From NCBI GenBank assembly GCA_027065385.1, contig JAMOOP010000108.1, positions 1-64,000 on the forward strand: DNA of 64,000 nucleotides, in the 5' to 3' direction. Position 1 is the stretch's first letter. Each line of letters begins with the position of its first letter. Of this stretch, positions 8,800-19,561 are shown one piece after another. The notes beneath the pieces are model-generated. The model was not told the origin of the DNA and did no database searches. It saw only the letters and a list, made by a program, of their open reading frames with translations. The translations under genes were made by a program, and so were the position numbers. This DNA comes from Campylobacteraceae bacterium (lineage in GTDB: Bacteria; Campylobacterota; Campylobacteria; Campylobacterales; Sulfurovaceae).

Positions 8800-10800
8800 T
8801 TATACTAAAAACACTATAGGAGTAATAATTGGATACCTTCTTTTTGTTCTAATTATATGCTTTCTAATAACTCCTCTTAACTCATCTTGTATAATTTTAG
8901 TAGATGATAACTGTTCAGGTTTAGCATTAATTAAAAATGATTCTATAATATTTTCTATCTCATGACTAAATCTTTTTAACTCTTTATTTGGAACAAGCCC
9001 ATGAGTTGTAACCATAGCATGACCAATAACCTTTTTTGTACTCTTATCAATCTGCATAGCAATATTTACAATACCATCTTCGGCTAGTTTTTGTCTATCA
9101 TTAATAATCTCTGGTTTAATCTCTTTATTATTTTGATTATCTATATAACTTTTACCAGTTTTAACTGTTTTTACTTTTTTAACATATTTAGGAGTAATTT
9201 CAACTTGGTCACCATCACTCATAAGCAGAATATTTCTCTCATTAACTCCACAAGTTACAGCAGTTTTTGCATGTTTTGCTATATGGTTATACTCTCCATG
9301 AACTGGTAAAAAGAATTTAGGTTGAACAAGTCTTAATATAAGTTTCTGCTCCTCTTGTGCAGCATGACCTGATACATGAATATTCTCAAAATCTTTATAT
9401 CTAACAGTAACTCCAGCCTTTACCAATTTATTCATTAAAGATGAAACTGACCCCTCATTTCCAGGTATTGCGTGAGCTGAAATAATAACTGTATCGGTTG
9501 GTTTTAGCTTAATATGTCTATGTTCATCTGTTGCCATTCTCGATAACGCTGCCATTGTCTCACCTTGTGAACCAGTAGTTACAACTAAAAGTTCACCATC
9601 TGCAAATCTATTTACTTCATGAGGCTCTATAAAGTGTCTCTCTTCAATATCTACAAAACCTAATTTTCTAGCTATTTCAATATTTCTCTCCATAGAACGA
9701 CCAATTACACACACCTTTCTTCCTGCCTTTACTCCTCGCTCCATTGCTTGAAATATTCTATGAGTATTTGAAGAGAAAGTTGACATAATCACCCTACCCT
9801 CTGCTAATTCAAATAGTGTATCAAATGTTTTTCCTACAACAGATTCGCTTTTAGTAAATCCTGTATTATGTGAATTTGTACTATCTGAAAATAGACATAA
9901 AACACCCTTATTTCCATAATAGGCATATCGTTGTAAATCTGTTGTTTGATTATCTATTGGTGTGTGGTCAATTTTAAAATCAGCTGTATGAATAAGAGTT
10001 CCTGCTTTTGTCTCAATAGCCAAACCACAAGCATCAACTATTGAGTGGGTATTGTGTATCCACTCTACTTTAAAACTTCCAATCTCATAAATCTCTCTTT
10101 TTATTATGTAGTTAAAATATTTTGTGTCATCTTTTAATTTATGCTCATTAAACTTATTTTCTATCATAGCTAAAGCTAGAGGTGTACCATATATAGGAAA
10201 TTTTAACTCTTTAAAAAGGTAAGGAACAGCTCCAATATGGTCTTCATGGGCATGTGTAATAATAATACCTTTTATTTTAGATTTAATTGCATGTAGATAT
10301 GAGAAATCAGGCACTAAAATATCAACTCCATGCATAGTCTCATCAGGAAAACTCATTCCCACATCAATAATAATAGCACTCTCATCATCTTCAATAACAG
10401 CAATATTTCCACCAATCTCACCTAAACCTCCTAATGGAGTAAAACGGATTTTACTTTTATTAGATATATCTATCTGTTTCCAAGGGTTCATTCTTGCATC
10501 ATTTGCAATATTATTTGCTTTTATAGCCTCTTTAATATCATTAGTAAGTGGTGCCATACTATTTTTTCTTTTTCCACCTCTATTACCACTAGATTTACTC
10601 TTTTTATTAGGATTTGGTTTTCTATTTTGTGGTCTAGCTTTTGGTTTAGGTCTATTCTCTACTTTAGAAGGAGTATTACTTTTAGCCACTTCGGTAGTTT
10701 TAGGCTTTGGTGTTCTATGAGGATTTCTTGACCTTTTTGGTCTATCAGGACGGTCTCGTCCTACTTTTGGTTGCTCTGTTATTACTTTTTTCTCTTCCAT
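8800..10800 (-). CDS. rnj: Ribonuclease J
   Basis: RNase J is a metallo-beta-lactamase/beta-CASP endo- and 5'-exoribonuclease central to mRNA decay. The 666-residue protein carries the zinc motif HAHEDH at residues 183-188, a later SGHA motif (beta-CASP) and PVHGEY. The first ~130 residues are a lysine/arginine/proline/asparagine-rich extension (DRPDRPKRSRNPHRT...), as in Helicobacter pylori RNase J, where the N-terminal extension is also basic. AAGGA precedes the ATG at 10800, supporting this start although it lies inside rsmA; the two genes overlap by 56 bp and are probably translationally coupled. Confidence 0.95.
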   Translation of the reverse strand: MEEKKVITEQPKVGRDRPDRPKRSRNPHRTPKPKTTEVAKSNTPSKVENRPKPKARPQNRKPNPNKKSKSSGNRGGKRKNSMAPLTNDIKEAIKANNIANDARMNPWKQIDISNKSKIRFTPLGGLGEIGGNIAVIEDDESAIIIDVGMSFPDETMHGVDILVPDFSYLHAIKSKIKGIIITHAHEDHIGAVPYLFKELKFPIYGTPLALAMIENKFNEHKLKDDTKYFNYIIKREIYEIGSFKVEWIHNTHSIVDACGLAIETKAGTLIHTADFKIDHTPIDNQTTDLQRYAYYGNKGVLCLFSDSTNSHNTGFTKSESVVGKTFDTLFELAEGRVIMSTFSSNTHRIFQAMERGVKAGRKVCVIGRSMERNIEIARKLGFVDIEERHFIEPHEVNRFADGELLVVTTGSQGETMAALSRMATDEHRHIKLKPTDTVIISAHAIPGNEGSVSSLMNKLVKAGVTVRYKDFENIHVSGHAAQEEQKLILRLVQPKFFLPVHGEYNHIAKHAKTAVTCGVNERNILLMSDGDQVEITPKYVKKVKTVKTGKSYIDNQNNKEIKPEIINDRQKLAEDGIVNIAMQIDKSTKKVIGHAMVTTHGLVPNKELKRFSHEIENIIESFLINAKPEQLSSTKIIQDELRGVIRKHIIRTKRRYPIITPIVFLV

Positions 10801-11599
10801 CTATATTATCCTTGTTTAATTCATTATATAAGTGATGATAAATAGATGTCTCAGTCTCATGAGGTCGAATATTTGGACTAATTTGTAGTTGTAAAAAGAG
10901 TGCTTCAATTTTATCTTTTGGATAGCAAGATAAGAGATTTTTAGATAATTTTTTTCTAGGTTGTTTAAATGCCACCTTTAAAAAATCTTCAAATCCCTTA
11001 TTATCTTCACTCCTATCTTTTTTGATTAAAAGAATAGAAGAGGTAACTTTTGGTGGAGGAACAAAATTCTCTGCTCCAACATCAAAAAGTAGTTTGCCAG
11101 AACCCACGCTTTGAGTTAAAACTGATAATCCTGAAAAAGCCTTCTCTTTAACTTTTGCAGAAAACTTTTGAGCTACCTCTTTTTGAACCATTACCAAAAT
11201 AGATTGGCAATTTTTATCTTTTAACGCTTTTAAAATAATATTGGTTGCAATATAGTAGGGTAGATTTGCCACCAAATGATACTCCTCATCTAAAAGCTCT
11301 CTTTCCCCCCAACATTCAAGAACATCACCACAATTTAGACTTAATACTCCTTGACGGATTGCTTTATTAAATCTATTTTGAAGATGCTCACATAATCTTT
11401 TATCAACCTCAAATGCTGTGACATTACGAACATTTATCAGTTCTTTGGTTAAATCACCTAAGCCAGGTCCAATCTCTGCAACTTTCCTATTATCATTGGG
11501 CATCGCTTGGATGATTTGTTTTATTATTCTCTCATTTTTTAAAAAGTTCTGACCAAATTTTTTGGTAGCAAACTCTGATAAATTTTTAATTTTGTCCAT
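10745..11599 (-). CDS. rsmA: 16S rRNA dimethyladenosine transferase RsmA (KsgA)
   Basis: RsmA dimethylates two adjacent adenosines in the 3' hairpin of 16S rRNA using S-adenosylmethionine. Recognisable are KKFGQNFL at the N-terminus, the SAM-binding VAEIGPGLGDLTKEL, and the catalytic motif NLPYYIATNI. I chose the ATG at 11599; a TTG three codons upstream (11608) is also possible. The last 18 residues (basic, ...SNNRATKSRTRPS) are encoded in the overlap with rnj. The rsmA-rnj order is conserved in Helicobacter and relatives as far as I recall. Confidence 0.95.
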   Translation of the reverse strand: MDKIKNLSEFATKKFGQNFLKNERIIKQIIQAMPNDNRKVAEIGPGLGDLTKELINVRNVTAFEVDKRLCEHLQNRFNKAIRQGVLSLNCGDVLECWGERELLDEEYHLVANLPYYIATNIILKALKDKNCQSILVMVQKEVAQKFSAKVKEKAFSGLSVLTQSVGSGKLLFDVGAENFVPPPKVTSSILLIKKDRSEDNKGFEDFLKVAFKQPRKKLSKNLLSCYPKDKIEALFLQLQISPNIRPHETETSIYHHLYNELNKDNIDGREKSNNRATKSRTRPS

Positions 11600-11836
11600 T
11601 TTACACAATTCTTACTTAAGATTTAGTTTATATATAGTGATATTCCCTATATTAACAATTTGGATATAATTTTACCATAAATTATAAATAGTTAATAGAT
11701 ATTATTAACTTATTATCTTCTTTTTATATTCAAATAGTTACAGTTATTAAAAAAAATGTATTTTTTCACTAATTAAATTGACTTATTTATTTTATTTATT
11801 TAAACTTAAAAATATTAATTTAATAGGAGGAGATAA

Positions 11837-14800
11837 ATGAGAACAATTTCTTTATTGTTTTTAATAGTTGTATTTTTAAGTTTTAATGGTTGTGGAAAGA
11901 GTAGTAGTTCCAAAAATACTACATTATTAGGAGAAGGTATTGAAAATAATAATTCCAATGAAAACAATAACTCAAATAATAATTCCAATGAGAATAATAA
12001 CTCAAATAATAGTGATTCTAATGGAAATAATGATTCAAATAATAGTGATTCCAATGGAAATAATGACTCAAATAATAATAATTCCAATGGAAATAATAAC
12101 TCAAATAATAGTGATTCCAATGGAAATAATAACTCAAATAATAGTGATTCCAATGGAAATAATGACTCAAATAATAGCGATTCCAATGGAAATAATGACT
12201 CAAATAATAGTGATTCCAATGGAAATAATGACTCAAATAATGGTGATTCCAATGGGAATAATAACTCAAATAATAGTGATTCCAATGGAAATAATGACTC
12301 AAATAATAGTGATTCTAATAGAAATAATGACTCAAATAATAGTGATTCCAATGGAGATGATGACTCAAATAATAATAGCTCTAATACATCTAATTCCTCT
12401 ACAAGTAATAATAGTAGCTCTTCTTCAAATACTACAACCAATGATAATACAGATACCAATATAGATGAAGATACTCAAATAGAGGGAGAAGCTATTGATG
12501 GTAGATTAATGGGTGCTGTAGCATACTTAGATTTAAATAGAAATGGTATTTTAGATAGTGGTGAACCATATGCGAAAACAAATAAAAATGGTAAATATAA
12601 TTTTACTCTAACTTCTGCTCAGAAAAAGGCATCAAAAAGTGGTTATGCACCAATAATTATTACAGGAGGAATAGATACCGGAACTGCTAAAAGATTTAGA
12701 GGACGGATGAGAACACCCCTAAGTCTTAGACAACCAAAGAGAAAAGTATATACTACACCTGTTACTACAGTATTAGCTCATAAAATTGAAGAGACTATTA
12801 CTATTAATAGACCATTTACAACAAATAGTGATTTTGATACTATTATTGACTCTTCTAAATCAAAAGTATCTAAAATTCTTGGATTAGATAGCAATGTTTT
12901 AGAAGAAGACCCTATTAAAGAAGCAGAAAAAGGAAATACAAAACTTCTTAAAGTTGCTTTACAAATTCAAAAATCTATAGAGTTATCTTTAGAAATTATT
13001 GATTTATCAAAGACTGGTGGAGAGGACAAGGCTTATACATTTCTTTATCAAACTTTTAGTTCTACTTTAACAAGTTATAATTCTTTCGTAAGTTTAGGGA
13101 CTATTTTTGATACAATGATTAGTAGTAAATTAGATAGTAAAATTGATAAAACTAAATCAAAAAATTTTTTAAAAAAGCAAATTTCAACAATACTTAAAAA
13201 TACATCAGATTTATTTATTACAAATAGTTTTAATATAACAAAATTATCTATTCAATTTCAACAAATATTGAATTTTGTTTCTATTGGTAATTTTTCATTT
13301 AATAATAATTTAATAATTAATATGTCTTTAGCTGACTATAAACTTATATATAATTCTAATATACTTTCTCAATATATAAATATAAGCAACTTAACAGCAA
13401 CTCAAATAAACTCTTTTTTTAATGGTGGTTTAGCATCTATTGATATGCTAAATAGTGTAATAACTGATTTCACTACTTTTGTATCATCTATAAATATTCA
13501 GGGTATTAATATAAAAGATTTAATGAAAGAGAAGATTAGAACAGAAACAAAAAAAACTTTAGTTTGGAATACAGGATATTGTGCAAAAGTTTATGTAAAA
13601 AATAATGGATTATTACCTGTTAGTTGGAATATAGATATGAATATTTCAGGTAAAATATTTAATAGTTGGAATGTTAATATTCAAGATAAAAAAGAATTTA
13701 TAGATACAAATCGTACAATATTTAAAGCTTCTGGAGAAAATTGGAATAAAATAGTTTATTCCTCAAGTGAAGTAAATTTTGGATATTGTGCCTTTCATGA
13801 TGTAAAAAACGGGAAACCTCTTAAAGCAGATGAAACAAGTAATAAATTTGAAATCATTAAAGGTAAAAAGGTATCTTGGGATAGTGGATATTGCGAAGAA
13901 GTTAGAATTAAAAACAATGTAAGTGATGTAATAGATTGGACAATTTTAAATTTGGAATTAAATAATCCATCATATTATGGATATTATAAATCTTGGGGAA
14001 TTAATTATGATAAAAGTGAAGTTGGTAAATTAAAAAATATTGAAAAAAGAGATGATAAAAGTTATCTTATACCTTATAGAAGTGATTACTTTACATATTG
14101 TGCTAGTAGTGAGCAAGATAATCCTTTTATAGTTGAATTAAATCAAAATACAATAGATAGTTGGAGTGGAAAAAGTACAGGAACTTGTAAAACTTCAATA
14201 ATTAGAAATATTACAGCAAATCCAATTCACAATTGGGAATTATTAAAATATGGTATAACAGGTTATACTTTTCATACATGGAATTCTAAATTAATAGATA
14301 GTAGCGAACATCTTTTATCTATAAAGGGAGACTCTTCTAATTTAAATATTAATGGTTGGAGAAGTATTAAATTTGGATATTGTGCTACAAATGCAAAAAT
14401 TCCTGTATCAGATACAGAGACATCTGTAGATAAAGATGCTGAGGTGAAATCTGCTAATTGTACTCTAATTAGAGTTATAAATAATAATGATTATGCAGTT
14501 AAATGGAAATATGAAATTACATCTGATACAGATATTGATTATACAATAAATGCCAATATAAATACTGGCTCTTCTAATAATTATATATTTAGTGGTATTA
14601 ATTGGAATGAAATTCTAGCTCCTAGTCAAACAACTTCATTTCAATATTGTCATGGAAAAACACAATTAACCAAAATTAAAATAGGTAATGACACATCTTA
14701 TATTAAATCAGATGGATATTTTGACCCTATCAAAAAACCTGTACTTAAAGCTAATAGCTTTGATGAGATTGATGATAAATTAGATAATTTTTATGATGTT

Positions 14801-15400
14801 TCAGTAGATATTAAAAATAGTAATTTAGTTGAAGATGGTACAAAAGATATAAATGTTGCAGTTATTATTAATAGATTTAATCCTGAATATGAAGATTATA
14901 TTGATATTCAACTTTTAGCCATTGTACCTATTACTATCACTAAAAGAAATAATGATGTTGTTATAACAGCTAAAGCAGGTTCAAAAGTTACATTAATTGG
15001 AAGAAAAAGTAATGACGAATTCTTATCTTATAGTATAACAAATAGTTCAGAAAATGTTAAAACAACTACTACAGCTAGTGGAGTTAAAAGTTTTACAATT
15101 AAAGCTGGAACTATTTTAAATAAATTTACACAGGCTTCTAGTCATCCTGAGGTAAATCAATATATTAAAGATATTATTTTTAATAATCTTACAACTCCAA
15201 ATGGTTATGATATTTATGTATTATTTAGTAATAATACTTTTGATGAAGATAGTCCTATTATGCTAGATAAAGTAGATGGAGGAAAAGATATATCATATCT
15301 TATGAGAATTCCTGTAAATAGTGAATTAGATAAAAAAGTTTCAGGAATTATGGGTACAGATTTAAAAGGTTATTGGGGAATGGTTGACTTAATAAAATAA
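11837..15400 (+). CDS. Large repeat-rich lipoprotein with four CBM2-like domains
   Basis: The 1187-residue protein starts with a lipoprotein signal (VVFLSFNGC, lipidated Cys near 19). Residues ~34-200 are almost pure Asn/Ser/Asp/Gly, including eleven 11-residue repeats (SDSNGNNDSNN type, residues 59-179). About 215-260 is a beta-domain with a calcium-loop-like DLNRNGILDSGE, as in SdrD-B/carboxypeptidase-regulatory modules. Residues 575-940 hold four ~80-residue units, each opening with W..GYC or a similar Cys and closing F.YC (Cys at 583/651, 687/755, 784/849, 875/938), with internal NN..PVSWN and SWN/TWN motifs: the pattern of a CBM2-type cellulose-binding fold. A further beta-rich domain follows. 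Probably displayed on the outer membrane; ligand unknown. Confidence 0.75.
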   Translation: MRTISLLFLIVVFLSFNGCGKSSSSKNTTLLGEGIENNNSNENNNSNNNSNENNNSNNSDSNGNNDSNNSDSNGNNDSNNNNSNGNNNSNNSDSNGNNNSNNSDSNGNNDSNNSDSNGNNDSNNSDSNGNNDSNNGDSNGNNNSNNSDSNGNNDSNNSDSNRNNDSNNSDSNGDDDSNNNSSNTSNSSTSNNSSSSSNTTTNDNTDTNIDEDTQIEGEAIDGRLMGAVAYLDLNRNGILDSGEPYAKTNKNGKYNFTLTSAQKKASKSGYAPIIITGGIDTGTAKRFRGRMRTPLSLRQPKRKVYTTPVTTVLAHKIEETITINRPFTTNSDFDTIIDSSKSKVSKILGLDSNVLEEDPIKEAEKGNTKLLKVALQIQKSIELSLEIIDLSKTGGEDKAYTFLYQTFSSTLTSYNSFVSLGTIFDTMISSKLDSKIDKTKSKNFLKKQISTILKNTSDLFITNSFNITKLSIQFQQILNFVSIGNFSFNNNLIINMSLADYKLIYNSNILSQYINISNLTATQINSFFNGGLASIDMLNSVITDFTTFVSSINIQGINIKDLMKEKIRTETKKTLVWNTGYCAKVYVKNNGLLPVSWNIDMNISGKIFNSWNVNIQDKKEFIDTNRTIFKASGENWNKIVYSSSEVNFGYCAFHDVKNGKPLKADETSNKFEIIKGKKVSWDSGYCEEVRIKNNVSDVIDWTILNLELNNPSYYGYYKSWGINYDKSEVGKLKNIEKRDDKSYLIPYRSDYFTYCASSEQDNPFIVELNQNTIDSWSGKSTGTCKTSIIRNITANPIHNWELLKYGITGYTFHTWNSKLIDSSEHLLSIKGDSSNLNINGWRSIKFGYCATNAKIPVSDTETSVDKDAEVKSANCTLIRVINNNDYAVKWKYEITSDTDIDYTINANINTGSSNNYIFSGINWNEILAPSQTTSFQYCHGKTQLTKIKIGNDTSYIKSDGYFDPIKKPVLKANSFDEIDDKLDNFYDVSVDIKNSNLVEDGTKDINVAVIINRFNPEYEDYIDIQLLAIVPITITKRNNDVVITAKAGSKVTLIGRKSNDEFLSYSITNSSENVKTTTTASGVKSFTIKAGTILNKFTQASSHPEVNQYIKDIIFNNLTTPNGYDIYVLFSNNTFDEDSPIMLDKVDGGKDISYLMRIPVNSELDKKVSGIMGTDLKGYWGMVDLIK
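12011..12373 (+). repeat. Eleven tandem 33-bp coding repeats
   Basis: Eleven in-frame units of 33 bp (AGTGATTCCAATGGAAATAA... in consensus) occupy exactly 363 bp. Each encodes SDSNGNNDSNN with substitutions at positions 1, 2, 5-8. Degenerate shorter Asn/Ser/Glu units precede them from about 11,940. Because the unit is a multiple of three, copy-number change alters length without a frameshift. Confidence 0.95.
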
Positions 15401-15483
15401 ATATTTTGACCTCTATTTTATAAACTCTCATTATATTTGAGATATAATCTCTTTAATGTTTAATTAAAAATATGAGGTCAAAT

Positions 15484-16518
15484 TTGAAGAAAGCAATTAT
15501 TACAGGAATTACAGGTCAAGATGGAGCTTATTTAGCAGAGCTACTTTTAAATAAAGGATATAAAGTTTATGGAACTTATAGAAGAAGTGCCTCTGTTAAT
15601 TTTTGGAGAATAGAGGAGTTAGGAGTCGATAAACACCCAAATCTACATCTAATAGAGTATGATTTAACAGACCAATCAAATAGTATTAGAATGGTAGCAG
15701 ATATAGAACCAGATGAGATATATAACCTAGCAGCTCAAAGTTTTGTAGGAGTTTCATTTGAACAACCTTTAGCTACTGCACATATTACAGGTCTTGGTGC
15801 TGTTCATCTATTAGAGGCTATCAGAATAGTAAATCCTAAAATAAAATTTTATCAAGCAAGTACATCTGAGATGTTTGGAGAGGTGCAAGAGATACCGCAA
15901 AAAGAGAGTACCCCCTTTTATCCAAAAAGTCCTTATGGTGTAGCAAAACTTTATGCTCACTGGATGGTAATTAACTATAGAGAGTCTTATAATATATTTG
16001 GTTGTAGTGGAATTTTGTTTAATCATGAGTCACCACTTAGAGGTAGAGAGTTTGTTACTAGAAAAATAACAGATAGTGTAGCTAAGATTAAATTAGGAAA
16101 GTTAGACTATTTAGAACTTGGAAATATGGACGCTAAAAGAGATTGGGGATTTGCTAAAGATTATGTAGAAGGTATGTATCTTATGCTTCAAGCCAAAACT
16201 CCTGATACCTTTGTTTTGGCAACTAATAGGACAGAGACTGTAAGAGATTTTGTGACTATGGCATTTAAAGCTATTAATATAGACTTGGAATTTAAAGGAA
16301 AAGGTGAAAATGAGATTGGAGTTGATATTAAAACAGAGAAAACTTTAGTTAAAGTTAATCCAAAATTCTATCGTCCTTGTGAGGTCGATTTACTTATTGG
16401 AAATCCACAAAAAGCAAAAGATAAACTAGGTTGGGAAGCAAAGACCACACTAGAAGATCTTTGTGCTATGATGGTAAAAGAGGATTTAAAAAGGAATAAG
16501 CTTGGATTTAGCTTCTAA
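15484..16518 (+). CDS. gmd: GDP-mannose 4,6-dehydratase
   Basis: It converts GDP-D-mannose to GDP-4-keto-6-deoxy-D-mannose using tightly bound NADP. The short-chain dehydrogenase/reductase features are the nucleotide loop [16 protein letters not shown], the family YxxxK ([12 protein letters not shown]), [14 protein letters not shown], and [17 protein letters not shown] chose the TTG at 15484 because GAGG (15474-15477) sits six bases before it; an in-frame ATG at 15472 has no ribosome site. The next gene overlaps its end by 17 bp and encodes the expected reductase, so the operon probably makes GDP-rhamnose or a related 6-deoxysugar. Confidence 0.95.
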   Translation: MKKAIITGITGQDGAYLAELLLNKGYKVYGTYRRSASVNFWRIEELGVDKHPNLHLIEYDLTDQSNSIRMVADIEPDEIYNLAAQSFVGVSFEQPLATAHITGLGAVHLLEAIRIVNPKIKFYQASTSEMFGEVQEIPQKESTPFYPKSPYGVAKLYAHWMVINYRESYNIFGCSGILFNHESPLRGREFVTRKITDSVAKIKLGKLDYLELGNMDAKRDWGFAKDYVEGMYLMLQAKTPDTFVLATNRTETVRDFVTMAFKAINIDLEFKGKGENEIGVDIKTEKTLVKVNPKFYRPCEVDLLIGNPQKAKDKLGWEAKTTLEDLCAMMVKEDLKRNKLGFSF

Positions 16519-17371
16519 TAGAGTTTTAATATTTGGGATAAATAGCTTTACGGGAAAATATTTATCTTCTTATTTATCCTCTAAAGGTTACTCTATATTT
16601 GGAACAACTAAAGAGAGTTGTGATATTACTAATAAAGATGATATTACTAAAACTTTAAAAGAGATAAACCCAAACTATATTATAAACCTATCAGCTATTG
16701 CTTCACCTGCTCATGGTGATGTTTTAGAGTTTTATAGAGTAAATAGTATAGGTGCTATTAATATTTTAGAGGTTTTAATTGATTTAAATTTAAACCCTAA
16801 AAAAGTTATATTATCAAGTAGTGCCACAGTTTATGGAAATCAAGGTGTAGAGATTTTAGATGAGTCTTTATGTCCACACCCTGCAAACTACTATGGAACA
16901 AGTAAATACTCAATGGAGTCTATAGCTAAAAACTACTTTAATAGATTAAATATTATTATTACTCGTCCATTTAACTATACAGGGGTAGGACAAAATCAAA
17001 ACTTTCTTATTCCAAAAATAGTAAATCACTTTAAAAAGAGAAAAGAGAGTATAGGTTTAGGTAATTTAGATGTAACTCGTGAATTTAATGATATTGGCTT
17101 TATTTGTGAGGTCTATAATAGACTTTTAAATAGTACTATTAAGAGTGAAACTATAAATATATGTTCAGGAAGGGGAGTTAAACTATTAGATATTATAGAT
17201 ATAATGAACTCAATTGCAGGATATAATATTAAAGTAGAGATAAATCCAGCTTTTGTAAGAAAAGATGAGATTAAATCCCTTACAGGCTCATCTAAAAAGC
17301 TATTTTCTCTAATTGGAGAGGTTAAACAAAAAGGGTTTAAAGAGACTCTAAAGGATATGTTTGAAGCCTAA
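16502..17371 (+). CDS. NAD-dependent epimerase/dehydratase, likely GDP-4-keto-6-deoxymannose reductase
   Basis: This 289-residue SDR protein begins with a nucleotide-binding loop of the form [10 protein letters not shown] and has the catalytic Ser (LSSSATVYG) and YxxxK (YYGTSKYSM). It resembles the RMD family that reduces the Gmd product to GDP-D-rhamnose. The position directly after gmd, overlapping it, supports that substrate. The start is TTG at 16502 with AAGGA upstream. Alternatives are a GDP-fucose-type or another 4-keto reductase; the absence of a fucose-synthase-like epimerase signature argues against GDP-fucose. Confidence 0.75.
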   Translation: MDLASNRVLIFGINSFTGKYLSSYLSSKGYSIFGTTKESCDITNKDDITKTLKEINPNYIINLSAIASPAHGDVLEFYRVNSIGAINILEVLIDLNLNPKKVILSSSATVYGNQGVEILDESLCPHPANYYGTSKYSMESIAKNYFNRLNIIITRPFNYTGVGQNQNFLIPKIVNHFKKRKESIGLGNLDVTREFNDIGFICEVYNRLLNSTIKSETINICSGRGVKLLDIIDIMNSIAGYNIKVEINPAFVRKDEIKSLTGSSKKLFSLIGEVKQKGFKETLKDMFEA

Positions 17372-18479
17372 AATACTAATTGATACAGTCTCACTTCTCT
17401 CTCCACTTACAGGTATTGGAAAATACAGTTATGAGGTATCTAATATTTTAAAAGAGAGTAAAGATATAGATATAGAGTACTTTTATGGATACTACTCAAA
17501 TGAGTTAATTGAACCATCAACTCATAAAGGTGTAAAAAATCTAAAATCAGCTATTAACCAATTTCCATTTATTAAAAAGATAGCAAGAGAGATACTATTT
17601 ATATCAAGCAGACTACTTGCTAAGAGATATGACCTATATTGGCAACCAAATTTTATTCCAAATCGTGGAGTAAAGGCTAAAAAGATAGTAACAACTATTC
17701 ATGATTTCTCATTTTTTATACATAGAGATTTCCACCCTAAAGAGACACTAGAGTATTTTAATAATAATTTTTATAAAAATATATATAGAAGTGATTTAAT
17801 AATTACAGGTTCAAATTTTACAAAGAAAGAGATATTAAAAAGAACTAATTTTAAATCAGAACAGATAAGAGTTATATATCATGGAGTTGACCATAATCTA
17901 TTTAAACTATATAATAATATAGAGTTAGATTTTAGACTGCCACCAAAATTTATTCTGTCAGTTGGGAGTATAGAGCCTAGAAAAAATCTTTTAAATCTTT
18001 TAAAAGCATATAATCTTTTAGAAAAAGAGATAAAAGATGAGCATAAACTAATATTAGTTGGCTTTAAAGGTTGGGAAAATAGTGAAATTATAGAGCTTAT
18101 TAATAAAAACAAAGAATATATAGAGTATTTAGGATTTATTAGTAATAAGGATTTAGCCAAAGTATATAATCTATCAACATGTTTTGTATATCCATCATTT
18201 TATGAGGGGTTTGGGCTACCTATCGCTGAAGCTATGGCTTGTGGTAGTGCTGTTATATCTTCTAATAGTTCATCTCTGCCTGAAGTTGGAGGGGAAGCTG
18301 TAATATACTGTAATCCTCACTCTGTAGAGGATATAAAAGAGAAGATAGAAAAAGTTTTATTAGATAAAAATTTAAGAGATAAGATAAGAGAAAAAGGCTT
18401 AAAACAGGCTAAAAAATTTAGTTGGGAAAAATCGACTAAAGAACATTTAGAGGTTTTTAAAGAGGTAATAAAAAATTGA
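17361..18479 (+). CDS. GT4-family glycosyltransferase
   Basis: A 372-residue GT-B retaining glycosyltransferase (Glycos_transf_1). Visible landmarks are the N-terminal [15 protein letters not shown], the interdomain [17 protein letters not shown] and the C-terminal nucleotide-sugar motif [20 protein letters not shown] with the E-x7-E pair. It starts at TTG 17361, overlapping the previous gene by 11 bp with AAGGA before it, so it belongs to the gmd operon. It likely transfers rhamnose or mannose during O-antigen or capsule assembly, inferred from the neighbours. Confidence 0.85.
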   Translation: MKPKILIDTVSLLSPLTGIGKYSYEVSNILKESKDIDIEYFYGYYSNELIEPSTHKGVKNLKSAINQFPFIKKIAREILFISSRLLAKRYDLYWQPNFIPNRGVKAKKIVTTIHDFSFFIHRDFHPKETLEYFNNNFYKNIYRSDLIITGSNFTKKEILKRTNFKSEQIRVIYHGVDHNLFKLYNNIELDFRLPPKFILSVGSIEPRKNLLNLLKAYNLLEKEIKDEHKLILVGFKGWENSEIIELINKNKEYIEYLGFISNKDLAKVYNLSTCFVYPSFYEGFGLPIAEAMACGSAVISSNSSSLPEVGGEAVIYCNPHSVEDIKEKIEKVLLDKNLRDKIREKGLKQAKKFSWEKSTKEHLEVFKEVIKN

Positions 18480-19561
18480 AAGTAGCTATAGTTCATGATT
18501 GGCTTGTAGTAAATGCTGGAGCTGAAAAGGTTTTAAAATCTATTTTAGAAATTTATCCAAATAGTGATATATTTAGTTTGGTTGATTTTTTAGATAAAAA
18601 GAGTAGAGATGAGGTTTTAAATGGAAAATATGCTAAAACATCTTTTATTCAAAATTTACCCTTTGCTAAAACTCACTTTAGAAACTATCTTCCACTCTTT
18701 CCCAAAGCTATAGAGAGTTTTGATTTAAAAGATTATAATCTAATTATTAGCTCCTCTTGGGCTGTAGCTAAAGGTATTAAAAAAGATAAAAATCAACTAC
18801 ATATATCATACTGCCACACACCTATTAGATACGCTTGGGATTTATATAATGAATACACCTCAAATTTAAAAGAGCCAAAAAGATTTTTAGTTAAACAGAC
18901 TCTAAAATATATAAGAGAGTGGGATTTAAAAAGTAGTAGTAGAGTAGATTTCTTTATAGCAAACTCTAAATTTGTTCAAAATAGAATAAAAAAAACTTAT
19001 AATAGAGACTCAAAAGTAATATACCCTCCTGTAGATATACATAAATTTACTCTATATGAAAAAAAAGAGGATTTTTATTTAACTGCCTCTAGGCTTGTGC
19101 CATATAAAAAGACAAAACTTATAGTAGAAGCTTTTAATAAAATGCCAAATAGAAAATTGGTAGTTATTGGAGATGGAGAAGAGTTTAAGGCTATAGAAAA
19201 AATAGCCGAGTCAAATATAACTCTTCTAGGCTACCAAAAAGATAAAGTTTTAATAGATTATATGCAAAGAGCTAAAGCTTTTATCTATTCAGCTATCGAA
19301 GATTTTGGAATAGTTCCTATTGAAGCTACTGCTTGTGGTACTCCTGTTATTGCTTTAGATAAAGGTGGTACAAAAGAGACTATTATAGATAATCTAAATG
19401 GTATTCACTTTAAAGAACAGACTACAAAAGATATAATAGAAGCCGTAGAGAGGTTTGAAAAGTTAAGATTTGAGCCTCAAAAAGTCTCATCTACTGCTCA
19501 AAACTTCTCTATAATTAGATTTAAAAGAGAAATAAAAGAATATATTTCTATTCTACAATGA
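18476..19561 (+). CDS. GT4-family glycosyltransferase
   Basis: A second GT-B family 4 enzyme of 361 residues, with [15 protein letters not shown] at the N-terminus, the [15 protein letters not shown] motif shared with mannosyl/rhamnosyltransferases of the WbpZ/WbdA-like group, [18 protein letters not shown], and [26 protein letters not shown] start at 18476, four bases overlapping the preceding gene, so it is the fourth gene of the gmd operon. Its 3' end overlaps convergent kdsA by 14 bp. Substrate specificity is inferred from context only. Confidence 0.85.
   Translation: MKVAIVHDWLVVNAGAEKVLKSILEIYPNSDIFSLVDFLDKKSRDEVLNGKYAKTSFIQNLPFAKTHFRNYLPLFPKAIESFDLKDYNLIISSSWAVAKGIKKDKNQLHISYCHTPIRYAWDLYNEYTSNLKEPKRFLVKQTLKYIREWDLKSSSRVDFFIANSKFVQNRIKKTYNRDSKVIYPPVDIHKFTLYEKKEDFYLTASRLVPYKKTKLIVEAFNKMPNRKLVVIGDGEEFKAIEKIAESNITLLGYQKDKVLIDYMQRAKAFIYSAIEDFGIVPIEATACGTPVIALDKGGTKETIIDNLNGIHFKEQTTKDIIEAVERFEKLRFEPQKVSSTAQNFSIIRFKREIKEYISILQ

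Noticed and set aside
11815..12459. A long minus-strand frame with LLFESLFPLESLL repeats
   Set aside because: It is the reverse-frame shadow of the 33-bp repeats of the plus-strand lipoprotein gene. It has no ribosome site or domain.
11940..12464. A plus-strand frame with repeated MEIMTQIIVIP units
   Set aside because: Another frame of the same tandem repeat; the lipoprotein frame has the signal peptide and continues for 3.5 kb.
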